Shown here: positions 1-8,750 of the stretch, piece by piece
Layout: each line of letters starts with the position of its first letter
Numbering within the stretch: position 1 is the stretch's first letter
Assembly (NCBI RefSeq): GCF_043195125.1
Contig: NZ_JBAFWR010000004.1
Direction: 5' to 3' (one strand)
Source: NCEH01 sp043195125
Lineage (GTDB): Bacteria > Pseudomonadota > Alphaproteobacteria > Rhizobiales > Xanthobacteraceae
DNA: 64,000 nucleotides
Notes under the pieces: model-generated
The model's input: the letters and a program-made list of their open reading frames with translations, nothing else
Told to the model about the DNA's origin: nothing
Database searches by the model: none
Translations under genes and position numbers: made by a program

Positions 1-964
1 CCTTGCGGAATCGCCAAAGATAGCTCGGCAGCACGCTCGCCATGGCAGCGGGCAGGATACCGAGGTCCTGGATGGTGCGATGTTCCGCGACCGCGGCATC
101 GGACACCACATTGTCGAAATGCAGCATCGCCACCTGATCGCGCGTCAGCAGCGCACTGCCGCCCGGCACCCAGCCGAGCACGCGGGCCATCAGGTCCGCC
201 ACGCCGAACGGCAGGTCCATCAAAATGCGATGGCTGCCGATTTCCCGCAGCAGCAATTCCATGAGCTCACGGAAGGTGCGCACTTCCGGTCCGCCCAGTT
301 CATAAGTGGTGGCGGCCTTTGCCTTGCCGTCCACCGCCCGCTCGACGGCGGCGGCGACGTCGGCGACGAACACCGGCTGGAAGCGCGTCTTACCGCCGCC
401 GATCAACGGCAAGGCGAATGCGAAGCGGGTCATCGCCGCAAAACGATTGAAGAAATCGTCTTCCGGGCCGAACACCAGCGAGGGGCGCAGGATGATGCTG
501 TCCGGGACGGCGGCGCGCACCGCCTCCTCCCCGAGCCCCTTGGTGCGGGCGTAAGCCGCGGACGCGGCCGAATCGGCGCCGATGGCCGACACATGCACCA
601 CACGCGCCCCCACTTCGGCCGCGGCGGTGGCAATGGCGCGGGCGCCATAGACGTGCACGGCGTCAAAGCTCTGGCGGCCGCGCGGCGCAAGAACGCCGAC
701 AAGGTTCACCACGACGTCCGACCCCTGCACCGCCCGGCGCACCGAATCGGCGAAGCGCACATTGGCCTGCACCAGCTGGACTTGGCCTACATAGCCATAA
801 GGCAGCAGGAAATTCGCAAGATCAGGCCGCCGCACGGCGACGCGGATGCGATAGCCGCGGCGGGCAAGGGCGCGCACCACATAACGGCCGAGAAAGCCGG
901 AACCGCCGAACACCGTCACCAAGCTGTCCGTCACGGGCCGTTCGGCCACCGTCACTTCGCTCAT
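1..964 (-). CDS. NDUFA9-like NAD(P)-binding epimerase-fold protein (partial, runs off left edge)
   Basis: The reverse strand reads an N-terminal Rossmann motif (VFGGSGFLGRYVV, about residues 18-30), followed by a short-chain-dehydrogenase/epimerase-like body. This organisation is typical of the alphaproteobacterial 'complex I NDUFA9 subunit family' proteins, which are atypical SDRs. In mitochondria NDUFA9 is an accessory subunit of NADH dehydrogenase; the bacterial role is not settled. The ATG at 962-964 is preceded by GGAGGAATAGGC, a good ribosome binding site. About 321 codons are visible and the C-terminus lies outside the window. It is transcribed away from rpsT. Family assignment is fairly sure; an actual complex I role is inference. 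Confidence 0.82.
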   Translation of the reverse strand, partial: MSEVTVAERPVTDSLVTVFGGSGFLGRYVVRALARRGYRIRVAVRRPDLANFLLPYGYVGQVQLVQANVRFADSVRRAVQGSDVVVNLVGVLAPRGRQSFDAVHVYGARAIATAAAEVGARVVHVSAIGADSAASAAYARTKGLGEEAVRAAVPDSIILRPSLVFGPEDDFFNRFAAMTRFAFALPLIGGGKTRFQPVFVADVAAAVERAVDGKAKAATTYELGGPEVRTFRELMELLLREIGSHRILMDLPFGVADLMARVLGWVPGGSALLTRDQVAMLHFDNVVSDAAVAEHRTIQDLGILPAAMASVLPSYLWRFRK

Positions 965-1140
965 GCCTATTCCTCCGGCTCGCGCGCACGTCGCGACCTG
1001 CTCTATAGGTTTGTGCGTGACATACGCGATTGGGCGGGGCGTCGTCCAGTTGCCTCGGCGTCGCGGGAGAGATCCTCCACCCTCCGGCGCGGATCGCCCT
1101 TTCAGGCTTTCCGCGCGGAAGGATCACGACGCCGCGCGCA

Positions 1141-1530
1141 TCAGGCGGTGGCCTTCGGCCCCTTTGCCGCAGCGGCGAGCGCAGAGACCTTGGCCTCGAG
1201 ATCCTTGATCTTCTGGGTGAAGGCCTGCGGATCGAGCGCGGACCGCTGAAGGTCGACCGCCCAGGTGGGATTCTGCAGTGTGAAGGTGGTGAAGGCCGAG
1301 GCCGCGCCGGTCTTGCTCAGGATATGGTCCGCAACGCGCGCCGGAATCGCTTCCTCAATGAAGAAGTCCAGGCCCGGATGAACCTTGGTGAAAGCGACGA
1401 ACGCCTCGGAGAGTGCGGTGTATTGATCGTCCTTCAGCAGGGCGTTTAGTGTCACCAGGAAATCCGACACGGCGGTCTCCGGGGGGTGCTTGCGCGGGGG
1501 GATGTTGGCAGCGGCACTGGTTGCGACCAT
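1141..1530 (-). CDS. Small hypothetical protein (129 aa)
   Basis: I do not recognise the family. The 129-residue product has a Pro/Lys-containing N-terminus, a central part rich in hydrophobic and acidic residues, and a C-terminal segment that could form a short coiled coil (IKDLEAKVSALAAAAKG). No signal peptide or membrane segment is evident. The ATG at 1528-1530 was chosen over an upstream in-frame ATG (1581) because GGAGG sits 8 bases before it. It is probably cytosolic. Its function cannot be stated from sequence; codon use resembles its neighbours, so it looks like a genuine gene. Confidence 0.7.
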   Translation of the reverse strand: MVATSAAANIPPRKHPPETAVSDFLVTLNALLKDDQYTALSEAFVAFTKVHPGLDFFIEEAIPARVADHILSKTGAASAFTTFTLQNPTWAVDLQRSALDPQAFTQKIKDLEAKVSALAAAAKGPKATA

Positions 1531-1737
1531 GGTGAGTCCTCCGAATACGGCTTCGTTCAACGGCGCGGGCCAGTGCGGCACCGCTCAGGCCTCGCGCCTG
1601 CGGCTGTATTTTGTAGACCAGGCCTGCGGACGCAAGCCTCACGCCCGCAATAAGCGGAAAGATCCGACAGCACCGATTTTAAAGGGACGAAATGGATCAA
1701 ATCGCCTGCGCTTTTGCGGGGGGCGGTGCTTCTGGAG

Positions 1738-1766
1738 TTGACTGCGGGCCATCCTGCTCCTATAAG
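1738..1766 (+). promoter_or_regulatory. Sigma-70-type promoter for rpsT
   Basis: A near-consensus -35 TTGACT (1738-1743) and -10 TATAAG (1761-1766) are separated by exactly 17 bases. Transcription would start near 1773 and give a leader of about 107 nt before rpsT. The rest of the 1531-1879 intergenic stretch shows no other gene. Confidence 0.72.
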
Positions 1767-1879
1767 CGCCGACACTTCGCTGGCGACCGAGGTTGCCGGC
1801 GTGTTCAGCCATTCAGACGCAGCGCGAACAGGCCTCATTGGCTTCAGTTTGCGTGCGATAACGTGATAGAGGACGGCCG

Positions 1880-2146
1880 ATGGCCAATACGCCCTCCGCC
1901 AAAAAGGCGGCGCGGAAGATCGAGCGTCGCACTGAGGTCAATCGGAACCGCCGTTCGCGCGTCCGCACCTTTTTGCGCAAGCTGGAAGATGCCCTCGCCA
2001 GTGGCGATGCGACCGCCGCAACCGCGGCGTTCAAGGTTGCCGAGCCCGAGATCATGCGGGCGGTAACCAAGGGCGTTCTTCATAAGAACACCGCTTCCCG
2101 TAAGGTTTCCCGCCTGGCGGCCCGCGTCAGCAAGCTGAGCGCGTGA
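1880..2146 (+). CDS. rpsT: 30S ribosomal protein S20
   Basis: An 88-residue, highly basic protein beginning MANTPSAKKAARK and containing the S20 core RRTEVNRNRRSRVRTF and HKNTASRKVSRLAARV. S20 binds 16S rRNA in the bottom of the small subunit body and is an early assembly protein. Length matches the family. It is monocistronic here: a good sigma-70 promoter lies upstream (1738-1766) and a strong intrinsic terminator follows at 2203-2228. It sits upstream of dnaA, separated by about 1.1 kb. Confidence 0.97.
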   Translation: MANTPSAKKAARKIERRTEVNRNRRSRVRTFLRKLEDALASGDATAATAAFKVAEPEIMRAVTKGVLHKNTASRKVSRLAARVSKLSA

Positions 2147-2202
2147 TATAAGCTGAAGATCGCGGCCCGCTTGGCGTCGCGAGCAAGCTTAGCAATAGAA
2201 CG

Positions 2203-2228
2203 GCCCGGCATTGCCGGGCTTTTTTTAT
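2203..2228 (+). terminator. Intrinsic terminator of rpsT
   Basis: A 7-bp GC-rich stem (GCCCGGC / GCCGGGC) with a 3-nt loop (2210-2212) is followed directly by a run of seven T (2220-2226). It lies 56 bases after the rpsT stop codon. Confidence 0.9.
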
Positions 2229-3263
2229 TTCAAAAGCGGCTGTCCGATGCGCACTCACCTAGTCCCGCGCCGAGAGGCAGGATCAAGGCTGAGACAGGGG
2301 TCTTGCCTGCGTCTTAGCCGGCAAAAACGTCCAGTGCGATCCGCCTGGAGCGAGTCCTGATTCTTCTGCGGAAGGGCGCCTAGCCGCTAACTTCGGCGAG
2401 GTCAAGCAGATGCCCATCCGGGGTGGGGCTATCCCAGCATCTCAACCGATCAGGAAAAACTGATGGGTCTTAACGGGTTATGGGCCAAGCCGAAAAGCAC
2501 CGCCGCGGGAAGCCTGCAAAGCGGTATCGAAATACGCTCGGATTTGAATCCTAGGACCGCCGCCTGTGCCGCCACCGATGGCGAATCTCGCTGTCGAGTC
2601 AGAGGTTTGCCGGCTGAACTAAAGCATCGGGAGAAATCACTTTGTCACCCGCTTTCCACCGGATTCAGGTGCGACCGGGAAAGCCGTTGCACCCTCCCCA
2701 TGCCCTGTGTATGTTCAATCTCACCTCTGAGGGACATCCCGAGGAAATCATCAATAGAGCAGCAGTTTCACGACTCTTCGTGGATGGAGGGAGGGTGTAT
2801 TATGTGCGTTAGCGTCTCACCTCCCTTCCCGTGCTGCGTGTGTATTTCACCTGCGTATTATTCCGATCTTTGGGATAGTCTGTCTTTGATCCTTTGATTG
2901 ATCCAGGACAGAGAAACAAACCAAAAACTATTCTATTTTTTGGAGAACCGGCGGACGTTTTGTTCGACGGCGGATGGGGCGGCTATGACTTCTCTCTCAG
3001 GCGCTAGATCTAGCGAAGACGCATTTCGTTTCACTTCCGGGCAGGCCCTTCGGGACCGCGGCCGCGACCGGGATGAGCGGCTTCGCGATCGCGCCGCTGA
3101 AGACCCCGCCAGCCGGGCGCCCTCTTGACGAAACCCAGGGCCTAGCCCTTTTTCGTCGCCAACCTTCACCCTCACATTCACTTGGACTTGGAGACGCGCC
3201 GTCGCCGGCGCGAACGCTCTCCGCGTCGCAGCCAGGGACCCGCCCCGGGCGGGAAAGACCCTC
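2229..3263. other. Long rpsT-dnaA intergenic region, AT-richer centre, GANTC cluster
   Basis: About 1 kb without a convincing gene. Base composition drops in AT-rich patches between about 2700 and 2960, unlike the flanking genes. Seven GANTC sites (the CcrM methylation target in alphaproteobacteria) fall within 2352-2776. Two weak DnaA-box-like TGTGTAT motifs (about 2706 and 2839) are seen, but no good TTATNCACA. The dnaA promoter presumably lies here, but no clean -35/-10 is visible. An origin role is possible but not supported: in many alphaproteobacteria oriC lies near hemE rather than dnaA. Confidence 0.5.
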
Positions 3264-4730
3264 ATGTTGAAACCGGAAACCGTGGATGTCGCGCAGTTTC
3301 GCCCCACTATGACCGCGCCCTCGGCAGCGGATTTCTGCGCACAGCAATGGGACCGGGTTCGCCAGCGCCTGCGCGAGGAGATCGGCGAGGAATCCTATAC
3401 CAGCTGGTTCGCTCGCATCGAGCTGGACCGCATCGCCGAGCGCGTGCACCTCTCCGTTCCCACGCGCTTCCTGAAGGCCTGGATTCAGGACCATTATGTC
3501 GAGCGCCTCGCCGAGCTGTGGCAGGAGGAGAGCGGCACGGCGCGCAAGGTGGATCTTTCCGTGCGCTCCGCCGTCGCCCGCGCCATTCCGCTGAAGGCCG
3601 CCAACGAGCATCGCGAAGTCGTGGTTGAGCGCGCCGCTGAGCCGCGCCCCCAGGCAGTCGCCGCCTCCGCCATGCCCGCCGACGTGGGCGCGGGCTCGCC
3701 GCTCGATGCCCGCCTCACCTTCGAGACCTTCGTGCTGGGCAAGTCCAACACGCTCGCCCACGCCGCCGCCCGCCAGGTGGCGGAAGCAGTTCCGGGCGCC
3801 GGGCCAATCTTCAACCCGCTCTATCTCCACGCGGCCGTCGGCCTCGGCAAGACGCACCTTCTTCAGGCGGTGGCCTGGGCTGGCGCCAGCCGCGGACGGC
3901 GCGTGGTCTATCTCACCGCCGAGCGCTTCATGTACGGCTTCGTCGCCGCGCTGAAGACCCACGCCGCCATTGCCTTCAAGGATGCGCTGCGCTCGATCGA
4001 CACGCTGGTGATCGATGACCTGCAATTCCTCACCGGCAAAAACATGCAGCAGGAATTCTGCCACACGCTCAACGCCCTGATGGATGCCGGGCGGCAGGTG
4101 GTGGTGGCCGCCGACCGGCCGCCGTCCGAACTGGACGCGCTCGACGACCGGGTGCGCTCGCGCCTTGCGGGCGGCCTCGTGGTGGAACTCGGCCAACTGG
4201 AAGAAGACCTGCGCCTGCAGATTCTCAAGACCCGCTCCTCGGCCCTCGCCGAGCAGCACCGCGGCTTCTCCGTGCCCGCCAACGTGCTTGAGCTGCTCGC
4301 TCGCACCGTGGGCCAGAGCGGCCGCGATCTTGACGGCGCGCTGAACAAGCTGCTCGCCTTCAACAAGCTCACCGGCGAGCCGGTCACCATGGAAATGGCC
4401 GAGAACGCCGTGCGCGACCTCGTGCGCCCGTGCGATCCCAAGCGCGTGCGGGTGGACGAAATTCTGCGCGTCGTGGCCAAGCATTATAACGTGTCGCGCG
4501 CCGATCTCCTGTCCCAGCGCCGCACGGCGAACGTGGTTAAGCCGCGCCAGATCGCCATGTACCTGGCCAAGACGCTGACCTTGCGCTCCCTGCCGGAGAT
4601 CGGCCGCCGCTTCGGTGGGCGCGATCACACCACGGTGCTGCATGCGGTGCGCAAAATCGACGGGCTGATCGCAACCGACCGCGCGCTCGCGGAGGAGATC
4701 GAGGCGCTGAAGAAGCTCGTGAACGAGTGA
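3264..4730 (+). CDS. dnaA: Chromosomal replication initiator DnaA
   Basis: A 488-residue DnaA. Domain I is at about 25-90. The AAA+ domain has a P-loop (AAVGLGKTH, 190-199), Walker B (VIDDLQFL, 249-256), sensor 1 (AADRPPSELD) and an arginine-finger box (RVRSRLAGG, about 296-304). The C-terminal domain IV carries the DNA-binding signature GRRFGGRDHTTVLHAVRKI (about 447-465). The first P-loop glycine is Ala, which as I recall is tolerated in alphaproteobacterial DnaA. It binds DnaA boxes and opens oriC in its ATP form. The ATG at 3264 has only a weak ribosome binding site; Met16 (3309) is an alternative start without a better one. dnaN follows after 279 bases that hold no gene. Confidence 0.98.
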   Translation: MLKPETVDVAQFRPTMTAPSAADFCAQQWDRVRQRLREEIGEESYTSWFARIELDRIAERVHLSVPTRFLKAWIQDHYVERLAELWQEESGTARKVDLSVRSAVARAIPLKAANEHREVVVERAAEPRPQAVAASAMPADVGAGSPLDARLTFETFVLGKSNTLAHAAARQVAEAVPGAGPIFNPLYLHAAVGLGKTHLLQAVAWAGASRGRRVVYLTAERFMYGFVAALKTHAAIAFKDALRSIDTLVIDDLQFLTGKNMQQEFCHTLNALMDAGRQVVVAADRPPSELDALDDRVRSRLAGGLVVELGQLEEDLRLQILKTRSSALAEQHRGFSVPANVLELLARTVGQSGRDLDGALNKLLAFNKLTGEPVTMEMAENAVRDLVRPCDPKRVRVDEILRVVAKHYNVSRADLLSQRRTANVVKPRQIAMYLAKTLTLRSLPEIGRRFGGRDHTTVLHAVRKIDGLIATDRALAEEIEALKKLVNE

Positions 4731-5009
4731 GGGACACCGGGAAGGGCCTCCCCTTCCCGCCACGTGCTGCGAACGGCGCCTCACCCGCGAATGGGCCGCA
4801 AGGCGCATGCGGGGTGCGCGCCACACGGGAATTACCCGCCTTCCACATCGGCAACGGGGAAAAAGCGCACGCATGCCCTTGCTTTGGTGCAGCGCGAGCG
4901 GCAATGTCTGCGGCCCACGGGTTCGTTGTGAACGATCCGGTCGCGGGCCGCACTGGCGCCAGCCAGGGCGTGCTTTGTTTCCCCGCACGAGAGTTACGGG
5001 TCCGGGCCA

Positions 5010-6134
5010 ATGAAGGTCACCGTCGAACGCGCCGAGCTTCTCAAGTCGCTCAGCCACGTCCACCGCGTCGTCGAACGCCGCAACACCATTCCGATTCTGG
5101 CCAATGTGCTCATCCGCACCGGCACGTCGGGGCTGGAGCTGAAGGCCACCGATCTTGATCTCGAGGTGGTTGAAACCGTCCCGGCCCAAGTGGACCAGGA
5201 TGGGGCGACCACCGTGCCGGCCCATGTCGTCTACGACATCGTGCGCAAATTGCCTGAGGGCGCGCAGGTTCAGCTGGAATCCAGCGGCGACCGCGGCACC
5301 CTGGTGGTGCGCGCCGGCCGTGCCCGCTTCACCCTGCAGACCCTGCCGCAGGAGGATTTCCCGGATCTGGCCGCCGGCGAATTCACCCATTCCTTCAAGC
5401 TGAAGGGCGCGGAATTCCGCCGCCTGGTGGACAAGACCCAATTCGCCATCTCCACCGAGGAGACGCGCTATTATCTGAACGGCATCTTCTTGCACGTGGC
5501 TGAGACCAAGGGCGCCGGCAAGGGAACCCTGCGCGCGGTGGCAACCGACGGTCACCGCCTCGCCCAGGCCGAGCTTGAAGCTCCCGAAGGCGCGACCGGC
5601 ATGCCCGGCATCATCGTGCCCCGCAAGACGGTCGCCGAAGTGCAGAAGCTTCTCGAGGACAAGGACGCGGAAGTCACCGTCTCGCTGTCGACGACCAAGA
5701 TTCGCGTGGCCGTGGGTGCCATCGTTCTGACGTCCAAGCTGATCGACGGCACCTTCCCGGACTACAACCGCGTCATTCCGGCCGGCAACGACAAGGTGCT
5801 GCTGGTGGACAAGACCGACTTCGCCGCCGCCGTGGATCGCGTGTCCACCGTGTCCAGCGAGCGGGGCCGTGCGGTGAAGCTCTCGCTCACGGACGGCAAG
5901 CTGGTGCTCTCCGTCACCAATCCGGATTCGGGAAGCGCGACCGAGGAGCTGGAGGTGGATTATGCCGCCGAGCCGCTCGATATCGGCTTCAACAGCCGCT
6001 ACCTGCTCGACATCACCGCCCAGCTCGAAGGCGACACGGCGGAGCTGAAGCTCGCCGATTCCGGTTCGCCCACGCTGGTGCGCGACAGCACCAAGACGGA
6101 TGCGCTCTACGTGCTCATGCCCATGCGGGTTTGA
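5010..6134 (+). CDS. dnaN: DNA polymerase III beta sliding clamp
   Basis: A 374-residue clamp beginning MKVTVERAELLKSLSHVHRVVERRNTIPIL and ending in YVLMPMRV, the typical C-terminal MPMR(V/L) of beta clamps. It forms a ring dimer that tethers Pol III and many repair factors to DNA. Three repeated clamp folds fill the length and the size is standard. It lies between dnaA and recF in the conserved order. A perfect 18-bp hairpin follows the stop codon immediately. Confidence 0.98.
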   Translation: MKVTVERAELLKSLSHVHRVVERRNTIPILANVLIRTGTSGLELKATDLDLEVVETVPAQVDQDGATTVPAHVVYDIVRKLPEGAQVQLESSGDRGTLVVRAGRARFTLQTLPQEDFPDLAAGEFTHSFKLKGAEFRRLVDKTQFAISTEETRYYLNGIFLHVAETKGAGKGTLRAVATDGHRLAQAELEAPEGATGMPGIIVPRKTVAEVQKLLEDKDAEVTVSLSTTKIRVAVGAIVLTSKLIDGTFPDYNRVIPAGNDKVLLVDKTDFAAAVDRVSTVSSERGRAVKLSLTDGKLVLSVTNPDSGSATEELEVDYAAEPLDIGFNSRYLLDITAQLEGDTAELKLADSGSPTLVRDSTKTDALYVLMPMRV

Positions 6135-6135
6135 T

Positions 6136-6176
6136 CGCAGGCGGAACGGAACGCGCGCCGTTCCGTTCCGCCTGCG
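6136..6176 (+). other. Perfect 18-bp hairpin immediately after dnaN
   Basis: The arms 6136-6153 and 6159-6176 are perfect inverted complements (built on GGCGGAACGGAACG) around a 5-nt loop, starting two bases after the dnaN stop. No T-run follows, so it is not a textbook intrinsic terminator. It may be an mRNA-stabilising or processing structure, or reduce read-through into recF. Confidence 0.6.
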
Positions 6177-6269
6177 GGGTCTCCCCCGGTGCTAAAGCCC
6201 CTTGCGTCCGGCGCAGTGAGGACCATGTTCAGGCTTCCGCCCGCTCTCCCTCACCGGACCTGAGATTGC

Positions 6270-7460
6270 ATGACCCGCGCGCCTGACGCCGCGTCCGGCG
6301 CCGCCACAGCCGCTCTTTCACGGGCCGGACCGCGCGCCCTGGTCCGCAAGCTGATCCTCACCCGCTTTCGCTCCTATGGGTCCGCTCAGCTCAGCGTTGA
6401 CGAAGGTCCCATCGTGCTCACCGGGCCCAACGGCGCGGGCAAGACCAATCTGCTGGAGGCGATCTCCCTGCTTTCGCCGGGACGCGGCCTGCGGCGGGCC
6501 TCTCTCGATACGGTCGCGCAGCATCCGGGCGATGGTTCCTGGGCGGTCGCAGCCGAGATTGAGGGGATCTGCGGCCCGGTCCATCTCGGCACCGGAATGG
6601 AAGCACAGCAGGGCGTGGGCAGCGGGCCGCGCCGCTGCCGCATCGAGCGCGAAAGCGTGGGCTCCGCGACCGCATTTCTCGATCATCTCAAGGTGGTCTG
6701 GCTGACCCCGGACATGGACGGCCTGTTCATCGGTCCACCGTCCGAGCGGCGGCGTTTCCTCGATCGCCTGGTGCTGGCCGTGGACGGCGAGCACGGCACG
6801 CGCGTGAACGCGCTGGAGCGCGCGCTGCGGGCGCGCAATCGTCTGCTCGAAGAAAACGGCACCGCGCGCTTCCTCGATGCGGTCGAACGCGAGGTGGCGG
6901 AACTTGCTGTCGCCGTCTCCGCCGCGCGGCTGGAGACCGTCGGGCGCCTCGCGGCGGAGATCGCCGCAGACCGCGATACCGCTTCGCCGTTTCCGCTCGC
7001 CGCGATCGCTCTCGACGGGATCGTGGAGCGCATGCTTGCCGAAGCGCCAGCCTTGCATGTGGAAGACAGCTACCGCGCACTTTTGCGTGACAGCCGCCCC
7101 CGCGACCGGGCCGCCGGCCGCACCTTGGAAGGCCCGCATCTATGCGACCTTACGGTGGCCCACGCGGAAAAGGCCCTTCCCGCCGCCCGCTGTTCGACCG
7201 GCGAGCAAAAGTCCCTGCTGATCGGCCTCGCCTTGTCCCACGCGCGGCTTGTCGCCTCCATGCAAGGCCTTGCCCCCATTGTGCTTCTCGACGATGTGGC
7301 GGCCTATCTCGACGCCGAGCGGCGGCACGGCCTGTTCGCCGCGCTGGCGCGGCTGGGTGCCCAAGTGTGGATGACGGGCGCGGATCCGGGCGTGTTTGCA
7401 GGGCTTGACGGCGCCCGGCGCTTCACCGTCAGCCCCGGCTGTGTCGCAGCGGAAGACTGA
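6270..7460 (+). CDS. recF: DNA replication and repair protein RecF
   Basis: A 396-residue SMC-like ATPase with P-loop TGPNGAGKT (about 51-59), an ABC-type signature near 307-317 (CSTGEQKSLL) and Walker B/D-loop LLDDVAAYLD near 338. RecF with RecO and RecR loads RecA at ssDNA gaps. It has a longer N-terminus (about 25 residues) than many RecFs, so the true start could be further in. It follows dnaN after 135 bases, in the classic dnaA-dnaN-recF order. gyrB, often next, is instead about 5.5 kb away, beyond an arsenic operon. Confidence 0.96.
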   Translation: MTRAPDAASGAATAALSRAGPRALVRKLILTRFRSYGSAQLSVDEGPIVLTGPNGAGKTNLLEAISLLSPGRGLRRASLDTVAQHPGDGSWAVAAEIEGICGPVHLGTGMEAQQGVGSGPRRCRIERESVGSATAFLDHLKVVWLTPDMDGLFIGPPSERRRFLDRLVLAVDGEHGTRVNALERALRARNRLLEENGTARFLDAVEREVAELAVAVSAARLETVGRLAAEIAADRDTASPFPLAAIALDGIVERMLAEAPALHVEDSYRALLRDSRPRDRAAGRTLEGPHLCDLTVAHAEKALPAARCSTGEQKSLLIGLALSHARLVASMQGLAPIVLLDDVAAYLDAERRHGLFAALARLGAQVWMTGADPGVFAGLDGARRFTVSPGCVAAED

Positions 7461-7596
7461 CCCGGCGCGCGCCCTCCGGCGACAGGTTTTTCCACGGTGC
7501 GCCGTGCTTTTTCCCCCTGTGTGGCGCGTTCGCCACCCGTCGCGAATCCACGCATGCTACCCAGGTGGAGATGATTCGCAGCTGCTTCGGGGACCC

Positions 7597-8250
7597 ATGC
7601 CCAGCGAAAGCCTTCCCACCGCCGTTCTGAGCCGGCGGCTCTTCGTTCTCGGCACGCCGCTGTTCCTCGCGGCTTGCGTCACCGACAACAGTGGCGCGCC
7701 GTCGACGGCGGCGCTTTCGATCTATGGCCCGGTTTCCGGCGAGCCGTTCCAGGTGGATGCGGTGGACGTGTCGGAGATCGACCCGATCTATCTGCGGCAG
7801 GTCGTCGACTATCCAACCAAATTTCCGCCCGGCACCATCGTCGTCGATATCGAGAACAAGTTTCTCTATCTGGTCGAAAAGGGCGGCAAGGCGATCCGCT
7901 ACGGCGTGGGCGTCGGCAAGCAAGGCTACAGCTACAGCGGCTGGGCGACCATCAAGCGCAAGGAAAAGTGGCCGCACTGGACGCCGACGCCGAACATGAT
8001 CGCGCGCCAGCCGGAGCGCTACGGCCCTTACGCCTCGGGCCTCCCCGGTGGCGAGACCAACCCGCTCGGGCCCCGCGCGCTCTATCTCTATGACGGTGAC
8101 CGCGACACCATGTTCCGCCTGCACGGCACCATCGAGCCCGACAGCATCGGCAAGCAGGTCTCCAGCGGCTGCATCCGCCTGCTGAACCAGGACATCATCG
8201 ATCTTTACGAGCGCGTCCCGCTCGGCACTCGGGTCTATGTCCAGCGCTGA
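7597..8250 (+). CDS. L,D-transpeptidase (YkuD domain), predicted lipoprotein
   Basis: A 217-residue protein. Its N-terminus has twin arginines followed by a hydrophobic stretch and a lipobox (SRRLFVLGTPLFLAAC, Cys27), suggesting Tat export and lipid anchoring. The YkuD catalytic motif is at the C-terminal end (HGT followed by SSGCIRL). Family members form 3-3 peptidoglycan cross-links or attach proteins to peptidoglycan. The start at 7597 is chosen because it yields the signal peptide. It lies downstream of recF and ends at a strong terminator (8272-8301), so it is separate from the arsenic operon. Confidence 0.9.
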   Translation: MPSESLPTAVLSRRLFVLGTPLFLAACVTDNSGAPSTAALSIYGPVSGEPFQVDAVDVSEIDPIYLRQVVDYPTKFPPGTIVVDIENKFLYLVEKGGKAIRYGVGVGKQGYSYSGWATIKRKEKWPHWTPTPNMIARQPERYGPYASGLPGGETNPLGPRALYLYDGDRDTMFRLHGTIEPDSIGKQVSSGCIRLLNQDIIDLYERVPLGTRVYVQR

Positions 8251-8271
8251 CACCCCGATGAATTGATACCC

Positions 8272-8301
8272 AACGCCGGCCTCGCGCCGGCGTTTTCTTT
8301 T
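8272..8301 (+). terminator. Intrinsic terminator after the L,D-transpeptidase gene
   Basis: A 9-bp stem AACGCCGGC / GCCGGCGTT with a 5-nt loop (8281-8285) is followed by TTCTTTT. It insulates the replication block from the arsenic operon downstream. Confidence 0.88.
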
Positions 8302-8360
8302 GGGCCCGGCCGAGCGCGCCGCGCCCAAGAGGGGAGCCGTAACGGGGCGCTTGCGCGATC

Positions 8361-8390
8361 TATTATTTCCATTATTCTCGATATATGGAA
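8361..8390 (+). promoter_or_regulatory. Putative arsR operator/-10 overlapping the start codon
   Basis: An inverted repeat TTCCAT (8367-8372) - 12 nt - ATGGAA (8385-8390) in an AT-rich patch, with its right arm covering the arsR ATG. TATTAT at 8361-8366 resembles a -10 box, which would leave a leader of only about 12 nt. No Shine-Dalgarno sequence precedes the ATG. Autorepression by ArsR at this site is inferred. Confidence 0.5.
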
Positions 8391-8750
8391 TCAGGAGACA
8401 TCATCGACGCCCTTTCGGCGCTCGCCCAAGCGACGCGGCTGGACGTGTTCCGCCTCCTGGTGCGGCATGAGCCGGACGGGCTCCCGGCGGGGGATCTCGC
8501 GCGCACTCTCGCCGTGCCGCAGAACACGCTTTCCGCCCACCTCGCTATCCTCTCTCGCGCCGGTCTCGTGCATGGCACGCGACACAGCCGCTCGATCATC
8601 TATCGCGCCGACCTCGACCGACTGCGGGGGATGATGCTGTTCCTTGTGAAGGATTGCTGCGGCGGCGCGCCCAGCCTGTGCGCCCCCCTGCTGGAAGCCC
8701 TTTCCCCCTGCTGCACGCCGCTCGCCGTGAAAGGACAATCCCATGCCTGA
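8385..8750 (+). CDS. arsR: ArsR/SmtB-family transcriptional repressor
   Basis: A 121-residue winged-helix protein with the ArsR-type sequence ALAQATRLDVFRLLVRHE and a recognition helix around PQNTLSAHLAILSRAGLV. ArsR repressors leave DNA on binding As(III). The canonical ELCVC motif in the recognition helix is absent. The cysteines are C-terminal instead (CC at about 90-91, a Cys near 98 and CC near 109-110), as in other C-terminal-Cys ArsR subtypes. It is the first gene of the arsenic operon and overlaps arsC by 8 bases. The start codon lacks a ribosome binding site and lies inside a putative operator. Confidence 0.92.
   Translation: MESGDIIDALSALAQATRLDVFRLLVRHEPDGLPAGDLARTLAVPQNTLSAHLAILSRAGLVHGTRHSRSIIYRADLDRLRGMMLFLVKDCCGGAPSLCAPLLEALSPCCTPLAVKGQSHA

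Noticed and set aside
2463..2897. A 144-codon open frame in the rpsT-dnaA gap
   Set aside because: No ribosome binding site, no recognisable domain, atypical composition and Cys-rich ending in an AT-rich patch; most likely chance.
2229..3263. Chromosomal origin oriC next to dnaA
   Set aside because: No convincing TTATNCACA boxes or an AT-rich unwinding element; related bacteria often have oriC near hemE, which is absent here.
2997..5555. Very long open frames antisense to dnaA/dnaN (and similar ones opposite gyrB, hyuA, serA)
   Set aside because: High-GC codon bias leaves antisense frames open; products are His/Arg/Gly-rich with no homology, while the other strand holds clear genes.
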